Positions 34,691 through 43,733 of a stretch of DNA of 64,000 bases are shown piece by piece. Where the stretch lies: positions 1 to 64,000 of the forward strand of contig NZ_LIXI01000004.1 of the NCBI RefSeq assembly GCF_001905595.1. The letters are read 5' to 3'. The notes beneath the pieces were generated by a model, which ran no database searches, had not been told where the DNA came from, and was given only the letters and a program-made list of their open reading frames with translations. Made by a program: the position numbers and the translations under genes. Source of the stretch: Streptomyces sp. CB00316. GTDB taxonomy: Bacteria; Actinomycetota; Actinomycetes; Streptomycetales; Streptomycetaceae. Positions within the stretch are counted from its first letter, which is position 1. Every line of letters starts with the position of its first letter.

Positions 34691-35614
34691 TCAGGACTCG
34701 GTGCGGTACATCAGGTCCACCTCGTGGGTGGTGAAGCCGATCCGCTCGTACACCGTCACGGCCGCCTTGTTGTCCGCGTCGACGTAGAGCATCGCGGTGG
34801 GCAGCGCCTCGGCGGCCAGGTGGTGCAGGCCGATCGAGGTCAGGGCCTTGCCGAGGCCGCCGCCCTGGGCGTCGGGCAGCACGCCGACGACGTACACCTC
34901 GCCCAGCTGCTCCTCGGCGTGCACCTTCGTCCAGTGGAAGCCGACGATCCCACCGTCCCGCTCGGCCAGGAAGAACCCCTTCGGGTCGAACCAGGGCTCC
35001 GCCTTGCGGTCGTCCAGGTCCTGCTGGGTCAGGGAGCCCTGCTCGGGGTGGTGGGCGAAGGCGGCGCGGTTCACGGCGAGCCAGGCGGCGTCGTCACGGC
35101 CGGGCTCGAAGGTGCGTACGGTGACGCCTTCGGGCAGGACGGGCTCCGCGAGGTCGAGCGGGACCAGGCTCCGGCGGAGCTGGCGCAGCTCGCGGAAGAG
35201 GGAGAGGCCGAGGACCTGGGCCAGGTGCCGGGCGGCCGAGCTGCCGCCGTGCGCCCAGACCCGCAGCCGCTTGCCGGTCGCGGCGAGAAGGGCCGCGCCC
35301 AGGGCCCGGCCGTGGCCGGTGCCGCGCCGCTCGGGGTGGACGACGAGCTCGGCCGCCGGGGCCTCGACGGGGTCGGTGTCCTCCAGCTGCGCGTACCCGG
35401 CGAGGGTGCCGTCGCTGGTGAGCAGGAAGTGGCGTACACCGTCGCGGTGACCGCCCCGGATCCGGAGCCTCCCCTGCTCGGAGACCGCCTGCCTGCCGTC
35501 GAACCGGGCCGCCTCGCCGAGGAGTTCGAGGACGGCGTCGGCCTGGGCGGGGTCGAGCGCGTCGAGGGTCTGAATCTCGCGTCCGGGGGAGGGGAGGGGT
35601 GCGTCAGTGGTCAT
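34691..35614 (-). CDS. mshD: Mycothiol synthase
   Basis: A 307-residue protein with two GNAT domains. The N-terminal one has RRGTGHGRALG, and the C-terminal one has AQGGGLGKALTSIGL and YVDADNKAAVTVYERIGF. MshD acetylates Cys-GlcN-Ins with acetyl-CoA, the last step of mycothiol synthesis, and C-terminal features FDPKGFFLAERDGGIVGFHW and VYVVGVLPDAQG match it. ATG at 35614; the frame is open upstream without homology. Mycothiol confirms an actinobacterial host. Confidence 0.9.
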   Translation of the reverse strand: MTTDAPLPSPGREIQTLDALDPAQADAVLELLGEAARFDGRQAVSEQGRLRIRGGHRDGVRHFLLTSDGTLAGYAQLEDTDPVEAPAAELVVHPERRGTGHGRALGAALLAATGKRLRVWAHGGSSAARHLAQVLGLSLFRELRQLRRSLVPLDLAEPVLPEGVTVRTFEPGRDDAAWLAVNRAAFAHHPEQGSLTQQDLDDRKAEPWFDPKGFFLAERDGGIVGFHWTKVHAEEQLGEVYVVGVLPDAQGGGLGKALTSIGLHHLAAEALPTAMLYVDADNKAAVTVYERIGFTTHEVDLMYRTES

Positions 35615-36051
35615 GGGGACGAGCGTACGGGGATCGGGGGCGCGGACGGGGGTGCGTGAGGGAGGCGTACGGGGCGTGCGCGGGGAAGGCGTACGGGGTG
35701 TGCGGTGCGGGCCGGCGGGGCCGGGGGCGCGCGGGTGCGGACCGGTGGACCGGGGGCGACCGCCGCCGGTCATCGCGGGGCAATGTGTCCAACAGGCTGT
35801 CGGGCGCATTGGGTCGGGCCAGGTCCGGGCCGTCCGCCGCATACCGGTGTGGCCTTGAGCTGTGACGCTTCTACCCCATATGTAATTCATACGGATGATA
35901 AGGGTGCATGTGAAACGACTCTGACGAGCCATTTGGCCGGATGGCAACCAGTCCGTAACCCCGAACACCTGTTGCGCTACGCGCGTTGACTCTAGGCTGC
36001 GGCACGCAGGATTCCAGAAGTGACACCACTGACTGACACACAAGGGGACCG
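35615..36051 (+). other. Upstream region of the secreted 5'-nucleotidase gene
   Basis: About 440 bases without a gene. A near-identical 17-base repeat (GGCGTACGGGGCGTGCG at 35664-35680 and GGCGTACGGGGTGTGCG at 35688-35704) lies beside the mshD start. An AT-richer stretch at 35870-36010 is the likely promoter region; the segment CGTAACCCCGAACACC at about 35955 loosely resembles PHO-type repeats, but I would not call it. Confidence 0.45.
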
Positions 36052-37869
36052 ATGTCAGCGACTCCGCAGAAGAACCGTGCGTCCCGGCGGGTGCTCGCCG
36101 CCGCGGCCGGTCTGGCCACCGTGGGCGCGCTCGTCGCCGCGATGCCGGCCGGTGCCCATGACCGGGGCCACGGTCAGGGCGACGGGCACGGCCACAAGCC
36201 CCGTACCGTCGATGTCCAGTTGCTGTCCTTCAACGACCTGCACGGCAACCTGGAGCCGCCGGCCGGCTCCGCGGGCAACGTCAACAAGATCCACCCCGAC
36301 GGCACGGTCGAGGCGATCCCGGCCGGGGGCGTCGAGTACCTGGCGACCTCGCTGCGCACCGCGCGCAAGGGCAGCCCGTACTCCGTCACGGCGGCCGGCG
36401 GCGACATGGTCGGCGCGAGCCCGCTGCTGTCGGGCCTCTTCCACGACGAGCCGACGATCGAGGCGCTCAACAAGCTGAAGCTGGACGTCTCGGCGGTCGG
36501 CAACCACGAGTTCGACGAGGGCGCGACCGAGCTGGCCCGCCTCCAGAACGGCGGCTGTCACCCGGTCGAGGGCTGTTACGAGAAGGGCAAGAAGTTCAAG
36601 GGCGCGGACTTCCCCTACCTGGCGGCCAACGTCACCAAGGAGATGACCGGCAAACCGCTACTGAAGCCGTACACGATCTGGAAGAAGAACGGCGTCAAGA
36701 TCGGCTTCATCGGCGTGACCCTGGAGGGCACCCCGGACATCGTCACCGCGAACGGGGTCAAGGGCCTCAAGTTCCACGACGAGGTCGAGACGATCAACAA
36801 GTACGCGCGTGAGCTGGACCGCAAGGGCGTCAAGTCCATCGTGGCCCTGATCCACGAGGGCGGGGCCCCGGCCTCCACCTCGTACAACTACGACTGCGAC
36901 AGCCCCGGCGCGGGCGACGGCATCTCCGGCCCGATCGTCGACATCGCCAAGGGCATCACGCCGAAGGTGGACGCCCTGGTCACGGGCCACACCCACCAGG
37001 CGTACGTCTGCACGGTCCCGGACCCGGCGGGCAAGCCGCGCATGGTCACCTCGGCCGCGTCGTTCGGCAAGCTCTACACGGACACCACGCTCACCTACGA
37101 CCTGCGGACGAAGGACATCGTCCGTACGTCGGTGAAGTCGGCGAACCACGTCGTGACCCGGGATCAGCCCAAGGCCGCCGACATGACGAGCCTGATCGAC
37201 CGCTGGAACAAGCTGGCCGCCCCGATCGCCAACCGGCCGCAGGGTTGGATCAGCGCCGACATCAACGGCCGCGGCTCCGCGGCCCCCGAGAAGCCGCTCG
37301 GCAACGTCATCGCCGACGCCCAGCTCGAAGGCCTCGCCCCGGCGGACAAGGGCGGCGCGGAAGTCGCTTTCATGAACCCGGGCGGCATCCGCGCGGACCT
37401 GGTGTACAAGGCGTCCGGCAGTGAGGGCGACGGGGTCGTCACGTACGGCGAGGCGTTCACCGTGCAGCCGTTCACCAACATGATGAACGTCGTCGACCTG
37501 ACCGGCGCCCAGCTGGTCACCGCGCTCCAGCAGCAGGTCAGCGGCGCCAACGAGGCCGCACCGAAGATCCTCCAGGTCTCCAAGGGCCTCACCTACACCC
37601 TGGACCTGACGAAGACCGGCGCGGCCCGCGTGGTCACCGACTCCATCAAGCTGAACGGCGCGGCGATCGACCCGGCGCGCACCTACCGCGTCGCGATGAA
37701 CGAGTTCCTCGCGGGCGGCGGCGACGGCTTCCCGGCCCTCGGTCAGGGCACGAACAAGCTGGTCGGCGCCTCGGACCTGGACCTGTTCAACGCCTACCTG
37801 GCGGCCCATTCCACGGCCGCCGCCCCGCTGGCCCCGCCGGCGACGGGCAGGATCACGGTCGTGCAGTAA
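36052..37869 (+). CDS. Secreted 5'-nucleotidase (UshA/NT5E-like)
   Basis: A 605-residue exported protein with an N-terminal signal (RRVLAAAAGLATVGALVAAM, cleavage near AGAHD), a short His/Gly-rich stretch that may hold metal, and a metallophosphatase domain with its metal motifs in order: SFNDLHGN, GDMVGASPL, GNHEFDEG, HEGG and GHTHQAY. The C-terminal 5'-nucleotidase domain carries NPGGIRADL and FLAGGGDGFPAL. It releases phosphate from extracellular nucleotides for uptake, which fits the nearby phosphate genes. Stand-alone. Confidence 0.93.
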   Translation: MSATPQKNRASRRVLAAAAGLATVGALVAAMPAGAHDRGHGQGDGHGHKPRTVDVQLLSFNDLHGNLEPPAGSAGNVNKIHPDGTVEAIPAGGVEYLATSLRTARKGSPYSVTAAGGDMVGASPLLSGLFHDEPTIEALNKLKLDVSAVGNHEFDEGATELARLQNGGCHPVEGCYEKGKKFKGADFPYLAANVTKEMTGKPLLKPYTIWKKNGVKIGFIGVTLEGTPDIVTANGVKGLKFHDEVETINKYARELDRKGVKSIVALIHEGGAPASTSYNYDCDSPGAGDGISGPIVDIAKGITPKVDALVTGHTHQAYVCTVPDPAGKPRMVTSAASFGKLYTDTTLTYDLRTKDIVRTSVKSANHVVTRDQPKAADMTSLIDRWNKLAAPIANRPQGWISADINGRGSAAPEKPLGNVIADAQLEGLAPADKGGAEVAFMNPGGIRADLVYKASGSEGDGVVTYGEAFTVQPFTNMMNVVDLTGAQLVTALQQQVSGANEAAPKILQVSKGLTYTLDLTKTGAARVVTDSIKLNGAAIDPARTYRVAMNEFLAGGGDGFPALGQGTNKLVGASDLDLFNAYLAAHSTAAAPLAPPATGRITVVQ

Positions 37870-37917
37870 CTCTTCAGTCGGTGAGGGGCGGTGGGCCGGT
37901 GGGCCTGCCGCCCCTCA

Positions 37918-38245
37918 CCGCTTCTCCGGCCAGGGCCACCCGCCTTCAGTGCCCTCGCCTCGAGGAGGACGGAGTGGCTCTCGCCGGGCGCGAAGGCGTG
38001 CCGTTCGCCCCACTGCCGCAGCGTGAGGATGACGGGGAAGAGAGCGCGGCCGGAGTCGGTGAGGACGTACTCCTGGCGCCGCCCCGATGGTGCGGGGCGC
38101 TGGACGAGGAGCCCGCGGGCGAGCAGCATGCGGAGGCGGTCGGTGAGGATGTTGCGCGCGATGCCGGTCCGCCGCTGGAATTCGGTGAACGAGGCCGCGC
38201 CGTCCATCGCGTCACGGATGACGCTGCGGGTTACGAGGTCGTCGG
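37918..38245 (-). pseudogene. HxlR-family regulator remnant
   Basis: On the minus strand VIRDAMDGAASFTEFQRRTG, then IARNILTDRLRMLLARGLL and QEYVLTDSGRALFPVILTLR are clear HxlR winged-helix parts. The N-terminal segment that should carry the sensing Cys and the start codon is missing: a stop lies just upstream (about 38250). The C-terminal frame runs on antisense into the nucleotidase gene instead of ending normally. A truncated, probably dead gene. Confidence 0.7.
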
Positions 38246-38529
38246 TGTGACGTCAGGCGGTAGGGGGGCCGTCGGCCGCGTGCCCGGGGCCGGGGGCGGG
38301 TGCAGCGAGTGGGTCGTGCGCTCCTGTTACGTCTTCTCCGTGGGCCCCGAGGCGCTGCTGTCCGCCCTGTCCGCGCCCACCTAACCGTGCAGGGTGTGCG
38401 CGTCCTGCGCACAGGGGTGTTGGCGGCGTACGCGGTCGGGGAGCGCCCGGGAGGGTGGCTCGGACCGGACATACCCGTGGATGTCGTGCGGGTCGCTCGC
38501 CCGGGCATCCGTTCCGCGACAGGGTGGGG

Positions 38530-38785
38530 CCATGAGCAAATCCTGCGCCGCAAGCTGCCCGCCACCGACTACGCCCGGGGCTGGCTGATCGACTTCGCCG
38601 CCGGTACCGAGTGGCCCGAGGTCGACCAACACCCCACCGAAGAAAGGTACTTCGTAGATCGGTCTGCTGCCGCCCGGGTGGAAGCCTTGCGCGGGCACCA
38701 CCGGCGGCTGGTCGCCGAGCGGGACCGGCTCGATGCCCTGGCCTCCACCGTCTTCCGCACGATCGCCGAGCTGGAGTCGTCGTAG
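38530..38785 (+). pseudogene. Cupin fragment fused to a MerR C-terminal fragment
   Basis: One plus-strand frame holds KLPATDYARGWLIDFAAGTE then WPEVDQHPTEERYFV (start of a small cupin protein), and passes without a stop into RVEALRGHHRRLVAERDRLD then ALASTVFRTIAELE, the C-terminal coiled coil of a TipA-like MerR regulator, stopping at 38783-38785. An ATG at 38532 that would suit the cupin is in a different frame. The two parts belong to unrelated families, so this is a rearrangement junction. Confidence 0.65.
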
Positions 38786-38847
38786 TGCCGCAGGGTGCGG
38801 GCGGTGACGCCCGACATCCGGGCGACTTCCGCGATCGGCCAGTCCAC
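38785..38847 (-). pseudogene. MerR helix-turn-helix stub (TipA-like)
   Basis: A GTG at 38847 with GGGGAG upstream starts VDWPIAEVARMSGVTARTLR then HYDD on the minus strand, a typical TipA-like MerR N-terminus. Homology stops at 38785, exactly where the plus-strand MerR C-terminal fragment ends. The two halves look like one gene split by an inversion. Confidence 0.65.
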
Positions 38848-38877
38848 GACCGCTCCCCTCTCCCCCATGCCTTCCTC

Positions 38878-39019
38878 GGCTGGACAGGCCGGCCGCGTAG
38901 AGCCGCTGGATGAAGCCGACCCGGTCGATGTCGGCTTCCCGGAAGTGCCGCTGCCCGCTGGGGCTGCGCGCGCTGGTGAGCAGACCCTGTTCCTCGTAGT
39001 AGCGCAGGGACCGGACGCT
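38878..39019 (-). pseudogene. SoxR-like MerR regulator fragment
   Basis: Minus-strand frame reads SVRSLRYYEEQGLLTSARSP then SGQRHFREADIDRVGFIQRL and YAAGLSS, the DNA-binding part of a second MerR protein. The first about 12 residues and start codon are missing, cut at about 39020 where an old-yellow-enzyme fragment begins on the other strand. The 3' part is also gone. Confidence 0.7.
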
Positions 39020-39023
39020 GGGG

Positions 39024-39353
39024 GAGTTGGCGCTTCTGCAGCCGGCGTACGTGCACCTGGAGGCGACTGCCGAGGACGAGATTCTGGTGGCCCTGCGCCG
39101 CGCGTGGCCCGGCGCCCTGATCATGAACCCGGTGCTGCCGATGGGGGCGCGGCGGGCCGAGCGCGCGGACGCCGGCCGGTGGCTCGGCCTGGGGGCGGAC
39201 CTCATCAGCTTCGGCCGGGCCTTCATCGCCAATTTTGACCTGGTCGAACGGCTGCGCGCGGGGCTGCCGCTCGCCGCGGAGGACGCGGCGACGTACTTCG
39301 AGGGGGGTGACGCGGGGTACGTCACGTACCCGGCGTACCAGCACGCCGGGTGA
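39024..39353 (+). pseudogene. Old yellow enzyme (NADH:flavin oxidoreductase), C-terminal fragment
   Basis: About 109 residues matching the C-terminal third of OYE-type flavin oxidoreductases: ALLQPAYVHLEA, ALIMNPVLPMG, and LGLGADLISFGRAFIANFDL then VERLRAGLPLA with the flavin-phosphate-binding Gly-Arg. The N-terminal about 260 residues are missing and there is no start. It was probably divergently paired with the adjacent MerR fragment. Confidence 0.7.
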
Positions 39354-39536
39354 GCCCGACCGGAGGACCGGGGGAAAGGCGATGCGTGCCGGGAGCGGGC
39401 TTGCCGGACTCGTGCGCATGACGGAGAGGATCACTCGTATCAACCCCGGGCTGAGGGTCCCGGCCCTCTTCCCGCTGTGACGTGCACCCGTCAGAATCCA
39501 AGGGCCTGCCCCCCCACGGCCCTCGGAGGCGCCTCC

Positions 39537-40466
39537 ATGTCCGTCACCCCCACCCCCAAGTCGCATGCGCAGTCGCGCTACTTGAGTACGCGCAGAGCCT
39601 TCCTGGCCGGTGCCCTCGCCGTCTCCGCCACCGCGGCCATCGGAGCCGCGCCGGCCGTCGCCGCGACACGGAAGGCGGTGCGCGGTACCCAGGACTGGAT
39701 GGGCGGGCTGCCCGACGCCACCGCGCTCCAGCGGCTCACGATCCCTGGTACGCACGACTCGGGCGCGCGGTTCGGCGGGCCGTGGGCGGAGTGCCAGAAC
39801 ACCACGATCGCGCAGCAGTTGCAGAGCGGGGTGCGCTTCCTCGACGTACGATGCCGGATCACCGGGGGGTCGTTCGCGATCCACCACGGGGCCGCCTTCC
39901 AGAACATGATGTTCGGCGATGTCCTCGTCGCCTGCCGGGACTTCCTGGCCGCGCGGCCGAGCGAGACCGTGCTGATGCGGGTCAAGCAGGAGTACTCCTC
40001 CGGGAGCGACGCCGCGTTCCGGGCGATCTTCGACGACTACCTCGACGTACGGGGATGGCGGTCGCTGTTCCGGCTGGACTCCACGCTGCCCTCGCTCGGC
40101 GGGGCGCGCGGCAAGGTGGTGCTGCTGGCCGACAACGGCGGGCTTCCTGGCGTGCGTTACGGCGATCCGGCCGTCTTCGACATCCAGGACGACTACATGG
40201 CGGAGCCGTTCGCCAAGTACCCCAAGATCGAAGCCCAGTTCCGCAAGGCCGCGCAGCAGCCCGGCAAGTTCTACATGAACTACGTCTCCACCGCGGCCCT
40301 GATGCCGCCGCGCTGGAACGCCGACCGCCTCAACCCGCAGGTGCACTCGTTCCTGGAGCGCTCCGAGACAGCCGGCTGGACGGGGCTGGGCATCGTCCCG
40401 CTGGACTACCCGAACCAGCGCGGCGGGCTGGTGGAGTCGCTGATTCGGCACAACCCGGTGGGGTGA
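39537..40466 (+). CDS. Secreted phosphatidylinositol-specific phospholipase C (Tat signal)
   Basis: A 309-residue exported protein with a twin-arginine signal (STRRAFLAGALAVSATAAIG) cleaved near APAVAAT. The PLC-X domain has its two catalytic histidines: His73 in GTHDSG and His116 in FAIHHGA, plus RFLDVRCRI. Bacterial PI-PLCs cleave phosphatidylinositol to cyclic inositol phosphate and diacylglycerol. ATG at 39537 follows GGAGG by seven bases. It precedes another secreted nuclease-fold gene (40526). Confidence 0.9.
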   Translation: MSVTPTPKSHAQSRYLSTRRAFLAGALAVSATAAIGAAPAVAATRKAVRGTQDWMGGLPDATALQRLTIPGTHDSGARFGGPWAECQNTTIAQQLQSGVRFLDVRCRITGGSFAIHHGAAFQNMMFGDVLVACRDFLAARPSETVLMRVKQEYSSGSDAAFRAIFDDYLDVRGWRSLFRLDSTLPSLGGARGKVVLLADNGGLPGVRYGDPAVFDIQDDYMAEPFAKYPKIEAQFRKAAQQPGKFYMNYVSTAALMPPRWNADRLNPQVHSFLERSETAGWTGLGIVPLDYPNQRGGLVESLIRHNPVG

Positions 40467-40525
40467 CGGCGGGCGGAACGTAGGCTCACCCCTTGCGTGA
40501 TCTTTTCCCAAGGGGTGGGGATGCC

Positions 40526-41436
40526 ATGAGCCTGTTCGGAACACTGAGGAGACCCGCCGCGGCGCTGGGCGTTCTGGCGCTGCTGATCGGTGCGGCGACC
40601 GTCGCGCAGCCGGCCACGGCGGCCGCCCCGGTCCCGGCGGAGCCGAAGAACCTCCAGGTCATGTCGTGGAACATGTGCGACATCCCGCGCTGGGGCTGCA
40701 CGGACACGGGCACGAGCGCCCACAAGGCGGGCGAGGCGTGGTCAAGATGCACGTCGACAACACCTGGGTGCACGCCGTCCTGCTCCAGGAGGTCTGCGAG
40801 AACACCCTCGCCACCTTGATGACGGAGCTGGGACCGGGGTGGGGCAAGGCGTTCCACCCGTACCGCTGGTCGCAGAACGGCGTGAAGCACGACAGCCCCT
40901 GCGTGGAGGGGAAGCCCGAGCGGGCGGGAACCGCGATCATCGTCAAGGGCGGGATCCAGGACGCGCGCACCTACCCGACCACCCAGCCGTGGACGGGGCT
41001 CCAGGCACCGTTCCACTGCGCGACGGCCCCCTACCGGGACGACATCCGGCTCTGCAACGTCCACGCCTCCTGGCTGGGCATCAACCCGGACCACCCCACC
41101 TGGGACTACCGCGACGACCAGTTCGCGGAGATCAAGGCGGTCGTCGACCTGTTCCCCCGTACGGTCTTCGGCGGTGACTTCAACGCCCGGTCGCCGGACG
41201 TGCCGAACAACGCCCACGCCCGGGTGTGGCCCCAGGGCCTCTACTCCCAGGGCCCGGGCACCGACGGGTACCAGGAGTGCGACCAGACGGGGACTTCCCG
41301 CACCGGCCGCCCGACGCACGGTTCCGGGGTGAAGACCGACTACATCTTCAGCACCGAGACCCGCCGCTGGTGCGCCGTCGCGGACTCGGTCTACTCGGAC
41401 CACCACGTGATGATCGAGAGCGTGGCCGTCGGCTGA
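40526..41436 (+). pseudogene. Secreted endonuclease/exonuclease/phosphatase-fold protein, frameshifted
   Basis: Two frames join. The first (from ATG 40526) gives a signal peptide (ALGVLALLIGAATVAQPATA) and NLQVMSWNMCDIPRWGCTDT; the second, from about 40740 to 41436, gives VVKMHVDNTWVHAVLLQEVC, GGDFNAR and SDHHVM, the catalytic EEP motifs. One missing G near 40738 (GAGGCGTGGTC where GAGGCGGTGGTC would restore the frame) separates them. Everything else is intact, so this is a very recent mutation or a sequencing error. Intact relatives are secreted nucleases or phosphodiesterases. Confidence 0.85.
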
Positions 41437-41460
41437 CCCGGACGCCTCCGCCGGGGATGC

Positions 41461-42933
41461 TCACATCCCCGGCGGAGGCGTAGGCGCCCCCGGCAGCCTG
41501 ATCGTCGCCACCGTGCCCGGGCCGCTGCCCTCCGGGGCAGGCTTCAGCGCGATCTCGCCGCCCGCCTGCTGGACCGTGCGGGCCACGATGGACAGGCCCA
41601 GGCCCGAGCCGGGGAGCTGGCGGGCGGAGGGGGAGCGCCAGAAGCGTTCGAAGACGTGCGGGAGCTCCTCGGGGGGGATGCCGGGGCCCCGGTCCCGTAC
41701 CGTCAGCTCGCCCCGGTGCAGGTGGACATCGATCGTGGCGCGGGGCGGGCTGAACTTCACCGCATTGTCCAGGACGTTGACGATGGCCCGCTCCAGGGCG
41801 GCCGGCTCGGCCCGTACGTACCAGGGGGCCAGGTCGTCCGTGATCGTCAGCTCGGGGCCGCGCAGGCGGGCGCGGCGCAGGGCGGTACGGGTGATGTCGT
41901 GGAGGGCCACCACCTGGAGCGGGCCGGGCTGGGCGGCGTCCGGGCGGGCCAGTTCCTGGAGGTCGCCGATGAGTGCGGCCAGCTCCGTCATCTGCGCCTT
42001 CACCGAGGCCATCAGCGCCTTGCGGTCCTCCGGCGGGATCACCCGGCCCGTCTCGTCGCTGCGCGCCAGCAGCTCCACGTTGGTCCGCAGCGAGGTGAGC
42101 GGCGTGCGCAGCTCATGGCCGGCGTCCGCGATCAGCTGGGCCTGGCGGTCGCGGGAGGAGGCGAGCTGGGCCGCCATGGAGTTGAAGGAGCTCGACAGGC
42201 GGGCGATCTCGTCCTCGCCGTCGACCGGGATCCGTACGGTCAGGTCCTCCGTACGCGCCACGTGCTCCACGGCTTCCGTGAGTTCGTCCACCGGGCGCAG
42301 GCCCGCCCTCGCCACCCAGAGCCCGGCCGCGCCCGCGCCGACGACACCGATGCCGCCGACCAGGGCGAGGACCCAGGCGAGGGTGGAGAGCGGTGCGTCG
42401 ATCTCGCTGAGCGGGCGGGCCACCGAGACGGCCAGCTGGTTGTTGGCCTGGCCGGAGCTGACCACCGGCGGCAGCTTGCGGGTGTAGACCCGCATGTCCT
42501 TCCCGTCGTCGTTCTCCGTCGTGTGCAGGGCGTCGGTCCTGCGGCCGGCCGCCACGGCGACGTCACTCGGCTGAGCGGCTACGGGCGTGGTGTTCGGGGC
42601 CGTGCAGTAGCTGCCGTTCGCCGCGACGATCTGCACGGTGTACTGGCCGGGGAACTCCTGGGCCGGCAGCTGCCCGCCGCTCAGGCACGAGCTCAGCAGG
42701 TCGCGCATCGGCTCGTTGTCCATCTTCGCGTTGCGCAGCGAGTCGTCGAGCTGGTCCTCCAGCTGGATCCGGGTCACGAACCAGCACGCCACCGCCACCG
42801 CCGCGACCGCCACCGCGACCGCCGTCGCCACGAGGAGCGCGAGCCGGGACCGCAGCGGCAGCGCGCGGAAGCGGCGTACGAGACCCCTCGTGGAGGGGCT
42901 CGCCTTGGTCGCGGTGGGCTCCGCCTCGCTCAC
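41461..42933 (-). CDS. Sensor histidine kinase (MprB/OmpR-type partner)
   Basis: A 490-residue kinase: basic N-terminus, membrane helix (about 32-52), an extracytoplasmic sensor of about 130 residues with two cysteines, a second helix (about 185-210), HAMP linker ([19 protein letters not shown]), HisKA with the phospho-His in [14 protein letters not shown], and a HATPase with N box ([12 protein letters not shown]), DRGPGIP and GSGLGLSIV. It pairs with the regulator upstream (start and stop overlap by four bases). The DegP-like protease next door suggests an envelope-stress circuit like MprAB (inference). Confidence 0.93.
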   Translation of the reverse strand: MSEAEPTATKASPSTRGLVRRFRALPLRSRLALLVATAVAVAVAAVAVACWFVTRIQLEDQLDDSLRNAKMDNEPMRDLLSSCLSGGQLPAQEFPGQYTVQIVAANGSYCTAPNTTPVAAQPSDVAVAAGRRTDALHTTENDDGKDMRVYTRKLPPVVSSGQANNQLAVSVARPLSEIDAPLSTLAWVLALVGGIGVVGAGAAGLWVARAGLRPVDELTEAVEHVARTEDLTVRIPVDGEDEIARLSSSFNSMAAQLASSRDRQAQLIADAGHELRTPLTSLRTNVELLARSDETGRVIPPEDRKALMASVKAQMTELAALIGDLQELARPDAAQPGPLQVVALHDITRTALRRARLRGPELTITDDLAPWYVRAEPAALERAIVNVLDNAVKFSPPRATIDVHLHRGELTVRDRGPGIPPEELPHVFERFWRSPSARQLPGSGLGLSIVARTVQQAGGEIALKPAPEGSGPGTVATIRLPGAPTPPPGM

Positions 42934-43664
42934 GCCTCGCCGCTCCCGCCCGTACGGAGCGCGTAGCCGACCCCGCGCACGGTGTGGACCAGGCGCGGCT
43001 CGCCGCCCGCCTCCGTCTTGCGGCGCAGGTACATCACGTACACGTCCAGGGAGTTGGAGCTCGGCTCGAAGTCGAAGCCCCAGACCGCCTTGAGGATCTG
43101 CTCCCGGGTCAGCACCTGGCGCGGGTGGGCCAGGAACATCTCCAGCAGCGTGAACTCGGTACGGGTCAGCTCGACCCGGCGCTCGCTCCGGGTGACCTCG
43201 CGGGTGGTCAGGTCCATCCGCAGGTCGGCGAAGGAGAGGATGTCGTCGTCGGACACATCCGCGCCCGCCGCCGACGCGTACGAGCTGCGGCGCAGCAGGG
43301 CCCGGATGCGGGCGAACAGCTCGTCCAGCTCGAACGGCTTGACCAGGTAGTCGTCCGCGCCCGCGTCCAGGCCGGTGACCCGGTCGCCGACGGTGTCGCG
43401 GGCGGTGAGCATGAGGATGGGCGTGGTGGAGCCGGTGGCGCGGATGCGGCGGGCGGCGGTGAGGCCGTCCATGCGGGGCATCTGGATGTCCAGGACGATG
43501 AGGTCGGGGGCGTACGCCTCTGCCATCGCCAGGGCCTCGTACCCGTCGGCCGCGACCTGCGTGCCGTATCCCTCGAAGGCGAGGCTGCGCTGGAGCGCCT
43601 CCCGTACGGCCGGTTCGTCGTCGACGATCAGGATGCGTTGGGGATCGTCTTCGGCGGGGCTCAT
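42930..43664 (-). CDS. OmpR-family response regulator
   Basis: A 244-residue regulator with receiver domain ([14 protein letters not shown], phospho-acceptor Asp59 in [23 protein letters not shown]) and a C-terminal winged helix ([53 protein letters not shown]). It is MprA-like in sequence pattern. First gene of the kinase pair. About 70 bases separate it from the protease gene transcribed the same way, so the three could share regulation. Confidence 0.93.
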   Translation of the reverse strand: MSPAEDDPQRILIVDDEPAVREALQRSLAFEGYGTQVAADGYEALAMAEAYAPDLIVLDIQMPRMDGLTAARRIRATGSTTPILMLTARDTVGDRVTGLDAGADDYLVKPFELDELFARIRALLRRSSYASAAGADVSDDDILSFADLRMDLTTREVTRSERRVELTRTEFTLLEMFLAHPRQVLTREQILKAVWGFDFEPSSNSLDVYVMYLRRKTEAGGEPRLVHTVRGVGYALRTGGSGEA

Positions 43665-43733
43665 CGCTGCTGGTCCTCTTCTCGTGTCGACCCGGTCCCG
43701 TCCGGTCCGCGGGGTGGGCTCAGCCTCGCACGG

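Noticed and set aside
35664..35704. Pair of 17-base repeats as start of a CRISPR or regulatory array
   Set aside because: Only two copies with a 7-base gap; no further copies and no cas genes.
37870..39480. Prophage or integrative-element scar
   Set aside because: Fragments are of metabolic and regulatory genes only; no integrase, attachment repeat or tRNA end is present.
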